Positions 25,412-33,999 of a stretch of 64,000 nt of DNA are shown here, piece by piece. The notes beneath the pieces were generated by a model. That model was not told the DNA's origin. It saw only the letters and a program-made list of their open reading frames with translations, and made no database searches. Position 1 is the first letter of the stretch, and each line of letters opens with the position of its first letter. A program made the position numbers and the translations under genes. The DNA is taken from contig NZ_KE386835.1 of NCBI RefSeq assembly GCF_000429025.1, positions 186,001 through 250,000 of the forward strand, in the 5' to 3' direction. The stretch is from Actinospineispora spinosispora DSM 44797 (GTDB taxonomy: Bacteria > Actinomycetota > Actinomycetes > Mycobacteriales > Pseudonocardiaceae).

Positions 25412-26116
25412 CTACGCGCTGATCTTCTCCAGGGTGGTGCGGCGGTTGTGGACGGGCTCGTCGCTGCGGATCACGCCGTCACGCAGCCAGATCCGGCGCG
25501 TGCAGTACTCGGCGACCTCGTCCTCGTGCGTGATGACCACGATCGTCGCGCCGGCGGCGTTCAGCTCGGTGAACAGATCCATGATCTCGGTGGTCGACTT
25601 CGTGTCCAGCGCGCCGGTCGGTTCGTCGGCCAGGATGATCGCCGGGTCGTTGATCAACGCACGGGCGATCGCCACGCGCTGCTTCTGACCACCGGACAGC
25701 TCGCTGGGCACGTGCCCCAGCCTGCTGCCGAGCCCCACCCGCTCCAGCGCGGCCTTCGCCTTCGCCTTGCGGCCGCGCGCTCCGTTGTAGACCAGCGGCA
25801 GCTCGACGTTGCGCAGTGCGCTCGTGCGGGGGATCAGGTTGAACGACTGGAACACGAACCCGATCTTCTCGCCGCGCGCCCGCGCCAGCTGCTTCTTCGA
25901 CAGCTTCGTCACGTCGGTGCCGTCGAGCATGTACCGGCCGGTGCTCGGCGCGTCCAGACAGCCCAGGATGTTCATCAACGTGCTCTTACCGGAGCCGGAC
26001 GGGCCCATGATGGCGACCATCTCGCCGGGGCGGATGTGCAGGTCGATCCCGTGCAGAATCGTCATCTGGCCCTCGGCCATGCTGAAGGACTTGACGATGC
26101 CTTCGAGCTGGATCAT
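25412..26116 (-). CDS. MacB-like ABC transporter ATP-binding protein
   Basis: A 234-residue ATPase of the LolD/MacB family. Walker A is GPSGSGKST, the signature LSGGQKQRVAIARAL, Walker B IILADEPTGALD and the H-loop VITHE. The extra GALDTKST segment is typical of the MacB/LolD branch. I start at the ATG at 26116; the frame upstream reaches into the permease gene. It forms one export machine with the FtsX-like permease immediately upstream (22 bp). The two-component system at the operon head probably senses the same antibiotic or envelope stress that the pump relieves. Confidence 0.93.
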   Translation of the reverse strand: MIQLEGIVKSFSMAEGQMTILHGIDLHIRPGEMVAIMGPSGSGKSTLMNILGCLDAPSTGRYMLDGTDVTKLSKKQLARARGEKIGFVFQSFNLIPRTSALRNVELPLVYNGARGRKAKAKAALERVGLGSRLGHVPSELSGGQKQRVAIARALINDPAIILADEPTGALDTKSTTEIMDLFTELNAAGATIVVITHEDEVAEYCTRRIWLRDGVIRSDEPVHNRRTTLEKISA

Positions 26117-26138
26117 TGCGCTCCTTGCGTGGAATTGA

Positions 26139-27413
26139 CTACTCATAGCGCAGCGCCTCGATGGGTTCGAGCCGAGCGGCGCGCCATGCGGGGTAACCGC
26201 CGGCAAGCAGTCCGATGGCCAGGCTGATCCCGAAGGCCACCAGGATCGGGGTGGGCGACAGCACCGGGGAGAACGAGCTGAGCATCTTGTTGCCGCCGGC
26301 GGCAAGGCTCGACAGGAGCGCTTTGAGACCGGCGATCGTGCCGACGCTGAACACGACGCCGATCAACCCACCCACCCCGGCCAGGGTGAGCGCCTCCATG
26401 ACGAACTGGGTCAGGATCGCCGAGTCGCTCGCGCCGACCGCCTTGCGGGTGCCGATCTCGCGGGTCCGGTCGGTCACCGAGACCAGCATGATGTTGAGCA
26501 CCCCGATGCCACCGACCAGCAGCGACACCGCCGCGACCGCGGGCACCGCGCTGGTGATCAGGTCGATCAGGTTGGTGAACGTGGACAGCCGCGATCCCAG
26601 GTCCTGTACCTGGAAGTCGTCGAAACGCGGGTCGGAGATGCGGTGGTTGTTCCGCATCACCTGGGTGATCTGCGCCTTGGCCGCCGCGACCTGCTGGGTG
26701 GAGGTCGCCTTGACCGACAGCGAGCTCAGCTCGTCGCCGCCCTTGCCGTAGCCGAACACCCCGGAACGGGCGGCCTTCATCGGCATGATGATCACGTTGT
26801 CGCCGGAGGCGCCGAACGAGTCCATCACGCCGATGACCGTGAACAACGCGTGGTTGAGCCGCAGTGTCTGCCCGATCGCCGACTGGTGGTTCGGGCCGTA
26901 CAGCGCCTCGGCCACCAGTGGCCCGAGGATCACCACGTCGGCCCCCGAGCGCTCCTGCGCCTCGGTGAAGAACGTCCCGTAGCTCAGCGTCTTCTGCTGC
27001 GCGGACAGGAAGTTGTGGGTCGTCCCGGTGACCGACGCGGACAGGAACTGCGCACCCGGCGTCGACGCGGTGACCGCCCTGGACACCGAACCCGCCGCAC
27101 CCGTGGTCGCCCCCGTCACCAGCGGGACCAGCTCGGCGACCTGCGGAATCCGGGCGATGTCCTCCATGTCGTCGTCGGTGAGCGGCTTCGCGGACGGACC
27201 GCCGGGAATGGGCGAGAGCTTCGGCACGATCGTGATGCTGTTCGCGATGGGCTCGACGGCCGCGTTGACCGAACCGGAGAGACCCTGGCCCAGCGACGTC
27301 AGCAGGATGACGGCCGCGACGCCGATGATGAGGCCGAGCATGGTCAACGCCGAACGCAGTTTGTTCGACCGCAGACCACGCAACGCGATCGCCAGCAGAT
27401 CTCGCACGATCAC
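26139..27413 (-). CDS. MacB/FtsX-family ABC transporter permease
   Basis: A 424-residue permease. An N-terminal cytoplasmic helix and first membrane span (LRSALTMLGLIIGVAAVILL) are followed by a large extracytoplasmic MacB-PCD domain (residues ~50-270). A three-helix FtsX domain follows (VAAVSLLVGGIGVLNIMLVS, the loop TRKAVGASDSAIL, TPILVAFGISLAIGLLAGGY). This layout is characteristic of four-TM MacB-type mechanotransmission exporters. It starts at GTG, and the ATPase gene follows on the same message. The substrate (lipid, peptide or drug) is unknown. Confidence 0.92.
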   Translation of the reverse strand: MIVRDLLAIALRGLRSNKLRSALTMLGLIIGVAAVILLTSLGQGLSGSVNAAVEPIANSITIVPKLSPIPGGPSAKPLTDDDMEDIARIPQVAELVPLVTGATTGAAGSVSRAVTASTPGAQFLSASVTGTTHNFLSAQQKTLSYGTFFTEAQERSGADVVILGPLVAEALYGPNHQSAIGQTLRLNHALFTVIGVMDSFGASGDNVIIMPMKAARSGVFGYGKGGDELSSLSVKATSTQQVAAAKAQITQVMRNNHRISDPRFDDFQVQDLGSRLSTFTNLIDLITSAVPAVAAVSLLVGGIGVLNIMLVSVTDRTREIGTRKAVGASDSAILTQFVMEALTLAGVGGLIGVVFSVGTIAGLKALLSSLAAGGNKMLSSFSPVLSPTPILVAFGISLAIGLLAGGYPAWRAARLEPIEALRYE

Positions 27414-27549
27414 GGTTGGTCCACTCCTCGTTCCCCAGCACCACTACGGCAGGCCCTCACACCGATCAACCCTCCCAGCCGATCCTGTAAGCAAGCTGAA
27501 CGTCAGCCGGAAATCGCCATCGGGATTCGTGTGCTGCGCCACGCGGACG

Positions 27550-29049
27550 TCAGGACGAGGACGGCAGCGAGTGCAGCGGGATCGTGACCCGGAACGTCGC
27601 GCCACCGCCCGGGGTCGGCTCGTGACACACCGTGCCCTGGTGCGCGGCGACGATCGCGGTCACGATCGACAGCCCGAGCCCGACCCCGACCCCGCCGCCG
27701 ATGCCGTCCCCGTCCGGCCGCTCGGGCAACCGGGCTCGCGCCGGGTCGGATCGGTAGAACCGCTCGAAGACCCGCTCGGCGTCCTCCGGGGCCAGCCCGG
27801 GACCGTGGTCGACCACCTCGAAGACCGCCACGTCCTGACCCGCCGGCACCCCCACCCGCACCGTGACCGGGGTGTCCGGCGCGGTGTGGCGCAGTGCGTT
27901 GCTCACCAGGTTGGTGCTGACCTGCCGCAGCTGCGGTTCGTCGCCGAGGACGATCGGCGGCGGCGCTCCCGGCTCGTCGTGCTCGGGGATGATCTCCAGC
28001 CGCAGCGGCCGGTCCGGTGCGATGGCCCGCGCCGTCTCCACCGTGTCCACCGCGACCGGCAACAGGTCGACCGGCTCCGGTTCCAGCGGACGCTGCTGGT
28101 CGAGCCGCGCCAGCAGCAGCAGGTCGTCGACCAGCAGCCCCATCCTGGTCGCTTCCGCCTCGATGCGCGCGAACAGCTCCCTGACCTGCTCCGGCTCGGT
28201 GACCACGCCGTGGCGGTAGAGCTCGGCGAACCCTCGGATCCCGGCGGTCGGTGTGCGCAGCTCGTGGCTGGCGTCGGCGACGAACCGCCGCAGCCGGGTC
28301 TCCGACTCGGCACGCTGCGCGAACGCGGCCTGCAGGTTCGCCAGCATCCCGTTGAGCGTCACCGAGAGCCGCCCGATCTCGGTCCGCGAGTCGGCTTTGA
28401 TCGGGACACGGCGTGACAGGTCACCGGCCGCGACGATCGAGTCGGCGGTGTTCTCCACGTCCTCCAGCGGCCGCAGCCCGAGCCGCACCACGGTCAGCCC
28501 GAGGACCCCGAGCAGCACCAGCACGATCAGCGTGACGATCAGCTCGATCAGCAGCAGCTGTCTTGCGGTCGCCGCCTGCCCCGACATGTCGACCGCGACC
28601 ACCACCGTGCCCTGGTCGTTGGGCCGCGACCAGACGATCGCCCGGTACAGCGTGCGCCCGCCGCCCGGCGCCGCCTCGACCAGCGTGAACGGACGACCCA
28701 GCTCGCCCTGCGCCCTGAGCTGGTCGACCGGCGCCAGATGGGGCAGCCGAGGCCGGTCGCTCGGGAACCGCTCGGTGACCACCCCGGCGATGTCACGCTT
28801 CTCCAGCACGACGTCCCCGAAGACGGACCGCAACGCCTGCTGGTTCGCCGCCCGGGGGAACTTGATCGGGAGACCCGACTGGTCCGCAGTCGACCACTGC
28901 TCGTGGATCGCGGTCAGCTGGGTGTCGGTGCGCGAGTCCAGATAGGAACGCAGCAGCAGCAGGGTCGCGGCGTCCGTCACGAGCAGTCCCACGGCGGCCA
29001 GCACCAGCACCCCGGCGACCAGCCTGGTGCGCAGCGACCGGAACCTCAC
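27550..29049 (-). CDS. Two-component sensor histidine kinase (MprB/TcrY-like)
   Basis: A 499-residue membrane kinase. TM1 lies near residues 10-35, an extracytoplasmic sensor region spans ~36-165, and TM2 is LIELIVTLIVLVLLGVLGLT. It then has a HAMP domain, a dimerisation box with phospho-His in ADASHELRTP, and an ATPase domain (N box NLVSNALRHT, G1 DHGPGL, G2 GVGLGLSIV). It is translationally coupled to the response regulator (ATGA). A likely target is the downstream MacB-like exporter, 136 bp further on in the same orientation, which may have its own promoter in that gap. Confidence 0.93.
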   Translation of the reverse strand: MRFRSLRTRLVAGVLVLAAVGLLVTDAATLLLLRSYLDSRTDTQLTAIHEQWSTADQSGLPIKFPRAANQQALRSVFGDVVLEKRDIAGVVTERFPSDRPRLPHLAPVDQLRAQGELGRPFTLVEAAPGGGRTLYRAIVWSRPNDQGTVVVAVDMSGQAATARQLLLIELIVTLIVLVLLGVLGLTVVRLGLRPLEDVENTADSIVAAGDLSRRVPIKADSRTEIGRLSVTLNGMLANLQAAFAQRAESETRLRRFVADASHELRTPTAGIRGFAELYRHGVVTEPEQVRELFARIEAEATRMGLLVDDLLLLARLDQQRPLEPEPVDLLPVAVDTVETARAIAPDRPLRLEIIPEHDEPGAPPPIVLGDEPQLRQVSTNLVSNALRHTAPDTPVTVRVGVPAGQDVAVFEVVDHGPGLAPEDAERVFERFYRSDPARARLPERPDGDGIGGGVGVGLGLSIVTAIVAAHQGTVCHEPTPGGGATFRVTIPLHSLPSSS

Positions 29050-29807
29050 GAGCGGGGCAGTCGCAGGCTGTAGCCCACGCCGCGCAGCGTGTGGATCAAC
29101 GGCGGATCGAAACGGTCGACCTTGCGGCGCAGCATGCTGATGTAGGACTCGACGATCCGGGCGTCACCCGCGAAGTCGTACCGCCACACGTGGTCGAGGA
29201 TCTGCGCCTTGCTCAGCACCTTGTCCGCGTTGAGCATGAGATACCGCAGCAACTTGAACTCGGTCAGCGACAGCGAGACCAGCTGGCCGGCCCTGCGCAC
29301 GTCGTGGGTGTCCTCGTCGAGCTCCAGGTCGGCGAACCGCAACACCTGGTCGTCCTGCAGCTCACCCGCGTTCGGCTGGTTGCGTCGCAGCACGATACGC
29401 ACCCGAGCGATCAGCTCCTCCAGGCTGAACGGCTTGGTGACGTAGTCGTCGCCGCCGATGGTCAGCCCGGTGAGCTTGTCCTGGATCTGGTCCCTCGCGG
29501 TCAGGAACACCACCGGCAGCGCCAGCCCCTGCCCCCGCAGCTGCCGGGTGACCTCGAAGCCGTCGAGGTCCGGGAGCATGACGTCGAGCACGATCAGGTC
29601 GGGCGCCCACTGCCGTGCGACGGCCAGCGCCTCGCCACCGGAGCGCGCGACCCGGACCTCGTAGCCGACGAACCGCAGGGTCGCGGACAGCAGCTCGACG
29701 ATGTTCGCGTCGTCGTCGACGACCAGCAGCCGAACCCGCGCGCCGTCCTCGGTCCGCGCACCACTCACCCGCGCGCCCCCATCAAATCCAGCAAGCCCGA
29801 TAGTCAT
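29046..29807 (-). CDS. OmpR-family response regulator
   Basis: A 253-residue regulator with a receiver domain (residues ~25-140) and a winged-helix C-terminus. The acidic pocket is DDD (31-33), the phosphorylated Asp is Asp75 in IVLDVMLPD, and the conserved Lys lies in VTKPFSLEE. The recognition region is HVWRYDFAGDARIVESYISM. I start at the ATG at 29807; the frame upstream adds 12 residues that are not family-like. It forms a pair with the histidine kinase gene, which overlaps by 4 bp. Confidence 0.93.
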   Translation of the reverse strand: MTIGLAGFDGGARVSGARTEDGARVRLLVVDDDANIVELLSATLRFVGYEVRVARSGGEALAVARQWAPDLIVLDVMLPDLDGFEVTRQLRGQGLALPVVFLTARDQIQDKLTGLTIGGDDYVTKPFSLEELIARVRIVLRRNQPNAGELQDDQVLRFADLELDEDTHDVRRAGQLVSLSLTEFKLLRYLMLNADKVLSKAQILDHVWRYDFAGDARIVESYISMLRRKVDRFDPPLIHTLRGVGYSLRLPRS

Positions 29808-29885
29808 GGTGCGCCCAGTCTGGCCCACAACCCTGCAAGCCACCTGAAACCCACCTGGATTCTCGCCACCGTCCGCCTACTCACG

Positions 29886-29959
29886 CGACTTTGCACATCT
29901 ACGTGCTGCGTCGCACATGTCCGGACGTGTGCGACGCAGCGCGTAGGTGTGCAAAGTCG
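29886..29959. repeat. 74-nt inverted repeat, GCACAT-word family
   Basis: Two 37-nt arms with no loop, matching at 34 of 37 positions. The three mismatches are all T opposite G, so a plus-strand RNA could pair fully through G-U wobbles. Each arm carries the word GCACAT (or GTGTGC) twice. It lies between the stop of the oxygenase gene (29976) and the response-regulator gene, and shares ACTTTGCACA and CTGCGTCGCACA words with the elements at 3.8 and 60 kb. Confidence 0.85.
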
Positions 29960-29975
29960 TCCACCGGACCCGGGC

Positions 29976-30935
29976 TCAGGTGCGGATCAGGGTCTCCGCC
30001 TGTTGGCGGGCGGCCGCGCCGTACAGGTCGCGGGCCCGGGCGGGGGTGACCGTCTCGGGAAGCGCGGGAATGCCCCGGTCCAGGTGTTGCGCCATCAACC
30101 GGCCGGTGCTGGGCGCGTAGAGGCGCAGTGCGGCGAGCCTGCCGGCGCGTCCGCCCACGACGCGGGACGCGATCCGACCGGGCCCGACGAGTCCTCGGGA
30201 GACCACGGCGGGCTGGTCGAAGTGCCCCAGGGTCCGCATCCACTTCGGCAGCGTCGCGATGGTCGCGCGCGCCATCACGCGGCTACCGGCCCAGATGGTC
30301 CAGTTGCTGTCCTTACGCGGAGTGCGCAGCAGGTAGTGCATGGCCTTCTCGGCGCGCTCCGAGCTGAGCAGCCGGGGACGCACCGCCGCGTAGTACTCAC
30401 GCACCTGCTCACGCGAGCGGGGAACGTCCGCCGGCTTGCAGGTCTGCAGCTCGGCGGCCACGACGCACTCGTCCCAGTAGCGCTGCTCCTCCCCCGGAGA
30501 CAGCGGCCCGGGACCGAACATCTCGTAGCACTTGAGCACCGAGTGCCAGCCGGTGACGTGGATCCACAGCTGCGACTCGGGGTTGTTCGCGTTGTAGCGC
30601 TTGCCGCTGAGCGGCTCGATCCCGGTGACCTTCGCGTGCACCCGCATCAGGATCTCGGACGCCTCGATCGCGGTGCGGGAGTCGGCGACGGCCACGGTCA
30701 GGAAGTAGGCGAGCGTGCGGTCCAGCCGTCCCCGGGGGTCGGTGTAGATACCGGCCGAGTCGGCCACGGCGGCCGCGAGGAACGGGTCGAAGTGCTCCAG
30801 GACCACCGAACGCTGGAAACCGAGCAGGGCGGTCGGCGCCGTCCACACCTTCCAGGTCGGCGAGCCGGGCCCGAAGAACCCGTAGTCGGTCCACTCGCGG
30901 GGCGCCCGTCCGGCCTTCACAGCGTTCGCTGCCAT
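29976..30935 (-). CDS. MpaB/DUF2236-family oxygenase-like protein
   Basis: A 319-residue DUF2236 protein. Characteristic blocks are WTDYGFFGPGSPTWKVW near the start, DPRGRLDRTLAYFLTVAVAD, and the candidate haem/iron His residues in WIHVTGWHSVLKCYEMFGPG. The group is named for MpaB, an oxygenase in mycophenolic acid biosynthesis; bacterial members, including latex-oxygenase relatives, bind haem b and act on hydrophobic substrates. I start at the ATG at 30935. The divergent TetR gene, with two operators in the 94-bp gap, is the likely regulator. Substrate unknown. Confidence 0.82.
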   Translation of the reverse strand: MAANAVKAGRAPREWTDYGFFGPGSPTWKVWTAPTALLGFQRSVVLEHFDPFLAAAVADSAGIYTDPRGRLDRTLAYFLTVAVADSRTAIEASEILMRVHAKVTGIEPLSGKRYNANNPESQLWIHVTGWHSVLKCYEMFGPGPLSPGEEQRYWDECVVAAELQTCKPADVPRSREQVREYYAAVRPRLLSSERAEKAMHYLLRTPRKDSNWTIWAGSRVMARATIATLPKWMRTLGHFDQPAVVSRGLVGPGRIASRVVGGRAGRLAALRLYAPSTGRLMAQHLDRGIPALPETVTPARARDLYGAAARQQAETLIRT

Positions 30936-30962
30936 GATCTCGCTCCCTTGGTGTCGCGCGTC

Positions 30963-31001
30963 ATTACTACGCTGGAGTAGTAATTTACTACGATATAGTA
31001 G
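30963..31001. promoter_or_regulatory. Two tandem TetR-type operators in a divergent promoter
   Basis: Site 1 is ATTACTAC (30963-30970), 6-nt spacer, GTAGTAAT (30977-30984), with perfect arms. Site 2, shifted by 21 bp, is TTTACTAC (30984-30991), 6-nt spacer, GTAGCTTT; its inner CTAC/GTAG pair is exact. The two sit on the same helical face in the gap between the MpaB-like gene and the TetR gene and probably repress both. Confidence 0.75.
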
Positions 31002-31029
31002 CTTTGTCGAGACGATCCGAGGAGTGCCC

Positions 31030-31680
31030 ATGGCCGTACCCACCACCACCGGGCCCACCACCGGGACCCGGCCCGAGCGCAAACGTCGCGCCTACGCCGC
31101 GCGGGTGCCCTCGGCGCAGCGTCGTACCCAGCTGCTGGACGCCGCGCTGCATCTGGTGGTCACGCTCGGGCACCAGGCGGTGACGATGGACGCGGTCGCC
31201 GAGCAGGTCGGCGTCACCAAACCCGTCGTGTACGGGCAGTTCACCAGCCGGACCGAGCTGCTGTCCGAGCTGCTGCGGCGCGAACAGCGGGAGGCCCTCG
31301 AACAGCTGCGGTCGCTCATGCCCACCGCCTCGGCGATCGGCTCGGATCCCGTCGAGCTGCTCACCCGGCTGCTCACCGGGTTCCTGGAGCAGGTCCGGAG
31401 GTCACCGGACCGTTGGCGGTGCATCGTCGTCCCGATGCCGGACATGCCAGCCGAGTTCGACGCGGCGCGGGAGGAGGCCAGGTCATCGGTACTCAGCCGG
31501 CTGGAGATGCTCCTGCGGGGGTTCGTCGGCGCCAGGGCCGACCTCGACTGCGAGCTGCTCGCCCACACCGTGGTGAGCCTGTTCGAGATGGCCGCGCGCC
31601 TGACGGTGACCGACCCCGACCGGTTCGAACCGGGGCGCTTCACCGCCGCCCTGCGAGGGTGCGCGGCTCGCCTTCGCTGA
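31030..31680 (+). CDS. TetR-family transcriptional regulator
   Basis: A 216-residue TetR protein. The helix-turn-helix is VTMDAVAEQVGVTKPVVYGQF within residues ~50-75, followed by a helical ligand domain with RRSPDRWRCIVVPMPDMP. ATG at 31030 with GAGGAG upstream; a GTG two codons earlier is possible. It is divergent from the MpaB-like oxygenase, with tandem operators between, so autoregulation and control of the oxygenase are likely. An SDR follows 55 bp downstream with its own promoter. Confidence 0.88.
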   Translation: MAVPTTTGPTTGTRPERKRRAYAARVPSAQRRTQLLDAALHLVVTLGHQAVTMDAVAEQVGVTKPVVYGQFTSRTELLSELLRREQREALEQLRSLMPTASAIGSDPVELLTRLLTGFLEQVRRSPDRWRCIVVPMPDMPAEFDAAREEARSSVLSRLEMLLRGFVGARADLDCELLAHTVVSLFEMAARLTVTDPDRFEPGRFTAALRGCAARLR

Positions 31681-31705
31681 GACGTCACCCGGCGGAGACA
31701 GGCAC

Positions 31706-31728
31706 ACGACCCGTCACGGTCGTAACGT
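31706..31728 (+). promoter_or_regulatory. SDR promoter with ACGACC/GGTCGT operator
   Basis: A perfect inverted repeat, ACGACC (31706-31711), 6-nt spacer, GGTCGT (31718-31723), runs into a TAACGT -10-like element (31723-31728). The ATG of the SDR lies 7 bases downstream, so the message is nearly leaderless. The regulator is unknown. Confidence 0.5.
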
Positions 31729-31735
31729 CGAAGGC

Positions 31736-32560
31736 ATGACACAGAAGATCTGGTTCATCACCGGGGCGTCGCGCGGTTTCGGCAGGGAGTGGGCGATCGC
31801 GGCGCTGGAACGGGGCGACTCGGTCGCCGCCACCGCGCGCGACACCACCACGTTGGACGATCTTGCCGCCAAGTACGGCGAGCGACTGCTCCCGCTACAG
31901 CTCGACGTGACCGACCGGGACGCCGACTTCGCGGCCGTGAAGCAGGCACACGAGCACTTCGGCCGGCTCGACATCGTGGTCAACAACGCCGGATACGGGC
32001 ACTTCGGCCTGGTCGAGGAGCTCACCGAGGCCGAGGCGCGGGCCCAGCTGGAGACCAACCTGTTCGGCGCGCTGTGGGTCACCCAGGCCGCGTTGCCGTT
32101 CCTGCGCGAGCAGGGCAGCGGCCACATCCTGCAGGTCTCCTCGATCGGCGGGATCAGCGCGTTCCCGCTGGTCGGCATCTACCACGCGTCGAAGTGGGCC
32201 CTGGAGGGCATCAGCCAGTCGCTCGCCCAGGAGGTCGCCCAGTTCGGCATCAAGGTCACGCTGATCGAGCCGGGCGGGTTCGCCACCGACTGGGCCGGTT
32301 CGTCGGCCAGCCGCTCGGAGCAGCACCCGGCCTACGCCGAGTACCACAACGAGGTGCAGGAGCAGCGCCGCCAGCGCGTCGGCACTCCCGGCGACCCGAA
32401 CGCGTCCTCGGCGGCGGTGCTGCGGATCGTCGACGCCGACGAGCCACCGCTGCGCTGCTTCTTCGGCACCGCCCCGCTGGGCATCGCCAAGGCCGACTAC
32501 GAGCAGCGCCTGTCGACCTGGGAGAAGTGGCAGGACGTCGCGGAGCTCGCCCAGGGCTAG
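31736..32560 (+). CDS. Short-chain dehydrogenase/reductase
   Basis: A 274-residue classical SDR. The cofactor motif TGASRGFG (9-16), followed by Arg/Asp positions (AATARDTTTLDDL), favours NADP(H). NNAG is in VVNNAGYGHFG, the catalytic Ser is in VSSIGG, and the YHASK pair holds Tyr and Lys. The C-terminal extension ADEPPLRCFFG is typical of the subgroup often annotated as oxidoreductase near aldehyde or ketone metabolism. The substrate is not predictable. The gene is convergent with the GPP34 gene, separated by a large palindrome. Confidence 0.88.
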   Translation: MTQKIWFITGASRGFGREWAIAALERGDSVAATARDTTTLDDLAAKYGERLLPLQLDVTDRDADFAAVKQAHEHFGRLDIVVNNAGYGHFGLVEELTEAEARAQLETNLFGALWVTQAALPFLREQGSGHILQVSSIGGISAFPLVGIYHASKWALEGISQSLAQEVAQFGIKVTLIEPGGFATDWAGSSASRSEQHPAYAEYHNEVQEQRRQRVGTPGDPNASSAAVLRIVDADEPPLRCFFGTAPLGIAKADYEQRLSTWEKWQDVAELAQG

Positions 32561-32565
32561 CCGCG

Positions 32566-32636
32566 GTTCGCACAGAGGTTCCCCACGCCGCACAGAGGCC
32601 CCGGCCTCTGTGCGGCGTGTACTCGGTCTGTGCGAG
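32566..32636. repeat. Composite inverted repeat, CGCACAGAGG-word family
   Basis: The core is a perfect 16-bp stem (32585-32600 with 32603-32618) containing CCGCACAGAGGCC. The outer arms (TTCGCACAGAGG at ~32566, GGTCTGTGCGAG at ~32626) repeat the same word. It lies 5 bp after the SDR stop and before the convergent GPP34 stop, so it is well placed as a bidirectional terminator. Confidence 0.8.
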
Positions 32637-32650
32637 CTGGATCCGTGCGG

Positions 32651-33295
32651 TCAGTGCGCGCCGCCGGAGGTTGCGGCGGCGATGATCGCGATCTGCCGGA
32701 CCACCTCCTTGCGTACCGCCGTGCCCACCCACTGCCCCTCGGCCAGCTCTTCCATTCGTTTCTTGACCGGGGCCCGGTCGGCGCCGGGGAACGCCTGGCG
32801 CCGCAGCCGGGCCGCGTCCAGGACCGAGACCAGCACCGCGGTGCGCTCGTCCGGTTCCGCGCCGTCCAGGACGGCCGCGTTCAGCCGCGCCCGGATCTCC
32901 GCCTCGGGCGCGGCGTCCACCTCGGGGTAGCGGCGCCGCGGCACGACCCCCAGTACCCGGGCCTTCTCCTCGCGCAGCACACCTCGCTCGACCAACGACT
33001 CCGCCGCGCCTTCGGTCGCCGACCTGCGCAGCTTCCGCAAGGCCTGCGCGACCTTCATGCCGCCCTCGGCCGCGATCTTGCCCAGCTCGGCGTCGAGGTG
33101 GGCGACACCGGTGTCCGAGGTGTCCTTGAGCTCCAGTGTGCTCCCCGCACCCAGCTCCAGGCGCCCGAGTGCGGTCAGCTCCATCAGCACCGCGCCCGCG
33201 ACTCCCAGATCGAGGCCCGGACGCGACCTGCCCGCGCCGGTCTCGTCGTCGAGGGCAATGAGCATGACCTCTTCGGCCAGGGTCAGTTCAGTCAT
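32651..33295 (-). CDS. GPP34 (Golgi phosphoprotein 3-like) domain protein
   Basis: A 214-residue all-helical GPP34 protein: LTLAEEVMLIALDDETG at the N-terminus, LMELTALGRLEL, and the basic hydrophobic loop RVLGVVPRRRYPEVD that corresponds to the phosphoinositide-binding surface in eukaryotic GOLPH3. Actinobacterial members are common and of unknown function, sometimes tied to conservon-like or signalling loci. The ATG at 33295 overlaps the upstream TetR stop (ATGA), so the two are an operon. Probably peripheral to the membrane; this is inference from the eukaryotic homologue. Confidence 0.85.
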   Translation of the reverse strand: MTELTLAEEVMLIALDDETGAGRSRPGLDLGVAGAVLMELTALGRLELGAGSTLELKDTSDTGVAHLDAELGKIAAEGGMKVAQALRKLRRSATEGAAESLVERGVLREEKARVLGVVPRRRYPEVDAAPEAEIRARLNAAVLDGAEPDERTAVLVSVLDAARLRRQAFPGADRAPVKKRMEELAEGQWVGTAVRKEVVRQIAIIAAATSGGAH

Positions 33296-33939
33296 GACAA
33301 CAACGTCTCCTCGGAGTGTGGATTTCGGGGGTTTCTGCACAGTGCGAGCCGGAACAGCTCGGTGAGCTCGGCCGCGTACGGTTCACCGGCACCACCCGCG
33401 AGGACGTGCTCGACGGCACCGTCGAGCGCCTTGCGGATCGTGGTCGCCATGACGGCAGCGTCGAAGTCGCGGAACTCGCCGTCGTCCTGGCCACGCCGCA
33501 GGATGCGCGCGACCGCGTCCAGCTCGTCGGTGACGGCGCCGCGCGTCGGGTTCGCGGTGCGTTGCTGTGCCGCACTCACCCTGATCGCGGTGAGCGCGGC
33601 GATGTAGCGCGGGTAGCGGCCGTAGAACTCGACGCTGCCCACGATGAACTCGCGGATTTGACCGGCGGCGGTGGACTGCGCCTCGATGCGTGGCTGGACG
33701 ACCGCGCGCCCACGCTCGTACACCTCGGCGACCACCAGCCGGATCAGCTCGTCGCGGTCGTCGAAGTGGTAGGAGATCACCCCTCGGCTCACCCCGGCAC
33801 GCTCGGCGATCTTCACCAGCGAGGCGCGCGTCTCCCCCAGCTCGGCGATCACCTCGATCGCACAGCCCACCAGCTGCGCCCGCCGGGTGATGTCGATGAA
33901 CGACCGCGCTTTTTGGCGGCCTGGTTCATTTTCTAGCAT
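33292..33939 (-). CDS. TetR-family transcriptional regulator
   Basis: A 215-residue TetR protein with helix-turn-helix ASLVKIAERAGVSRGVISYH and a helical ligand domain (VEFYGRYPRYIAALTAIRVS). It heads a two-gene operon with the GPP34 gene through an ATGA overlap, suggesting that it responds to envelope or lipid state, but the ligand is unknown. The start ATG at 33939 is preceded by AGAAAATG-like AT-rich sequence. Confidence 0.87.
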   Translation of the reverse strand: MLENEPGRQKARSFIDITRRAQLVGCAIEVIAELGETRASLVKIAERAGVSRGVISYHFDDRDELIRLVVAEVYERGRAVVQPRIEAQSTAAGQIREFIVGSVEFYGRYPRYIAALTAIRVSAAQQRTANPTRGAVTDELDAVARILRRGQDDGEFRDFDAAVMATTIRKALDGAVEHVLAGGAGEPYAAELTELFRLALCRNPRNPHSEETLLS

Positions 33940-33957
33940 GGTGGTACAAAGCTTAGC

Positions 33958-33999
33958 CGTGAGTGAGTTGGGCTGCCATGGCAGCCCAACTCACTCACG
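33958..33999. repeat. Perfect 42-nt palindrome at the end of the MATE operon
   Basis: Exact arms of 21 nt (33958-33978 and 33979-33999) with no loop; the arm begins CGTGAGTGAGTTGGGC. It overlaps the stop of the MATE gene (33995) and precedes the TetR gene, so it probably terminates the five-gene biosynthetic operon. The CGTGAGTG word also starts the palindrome at 63277. Confidence 0.9.
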
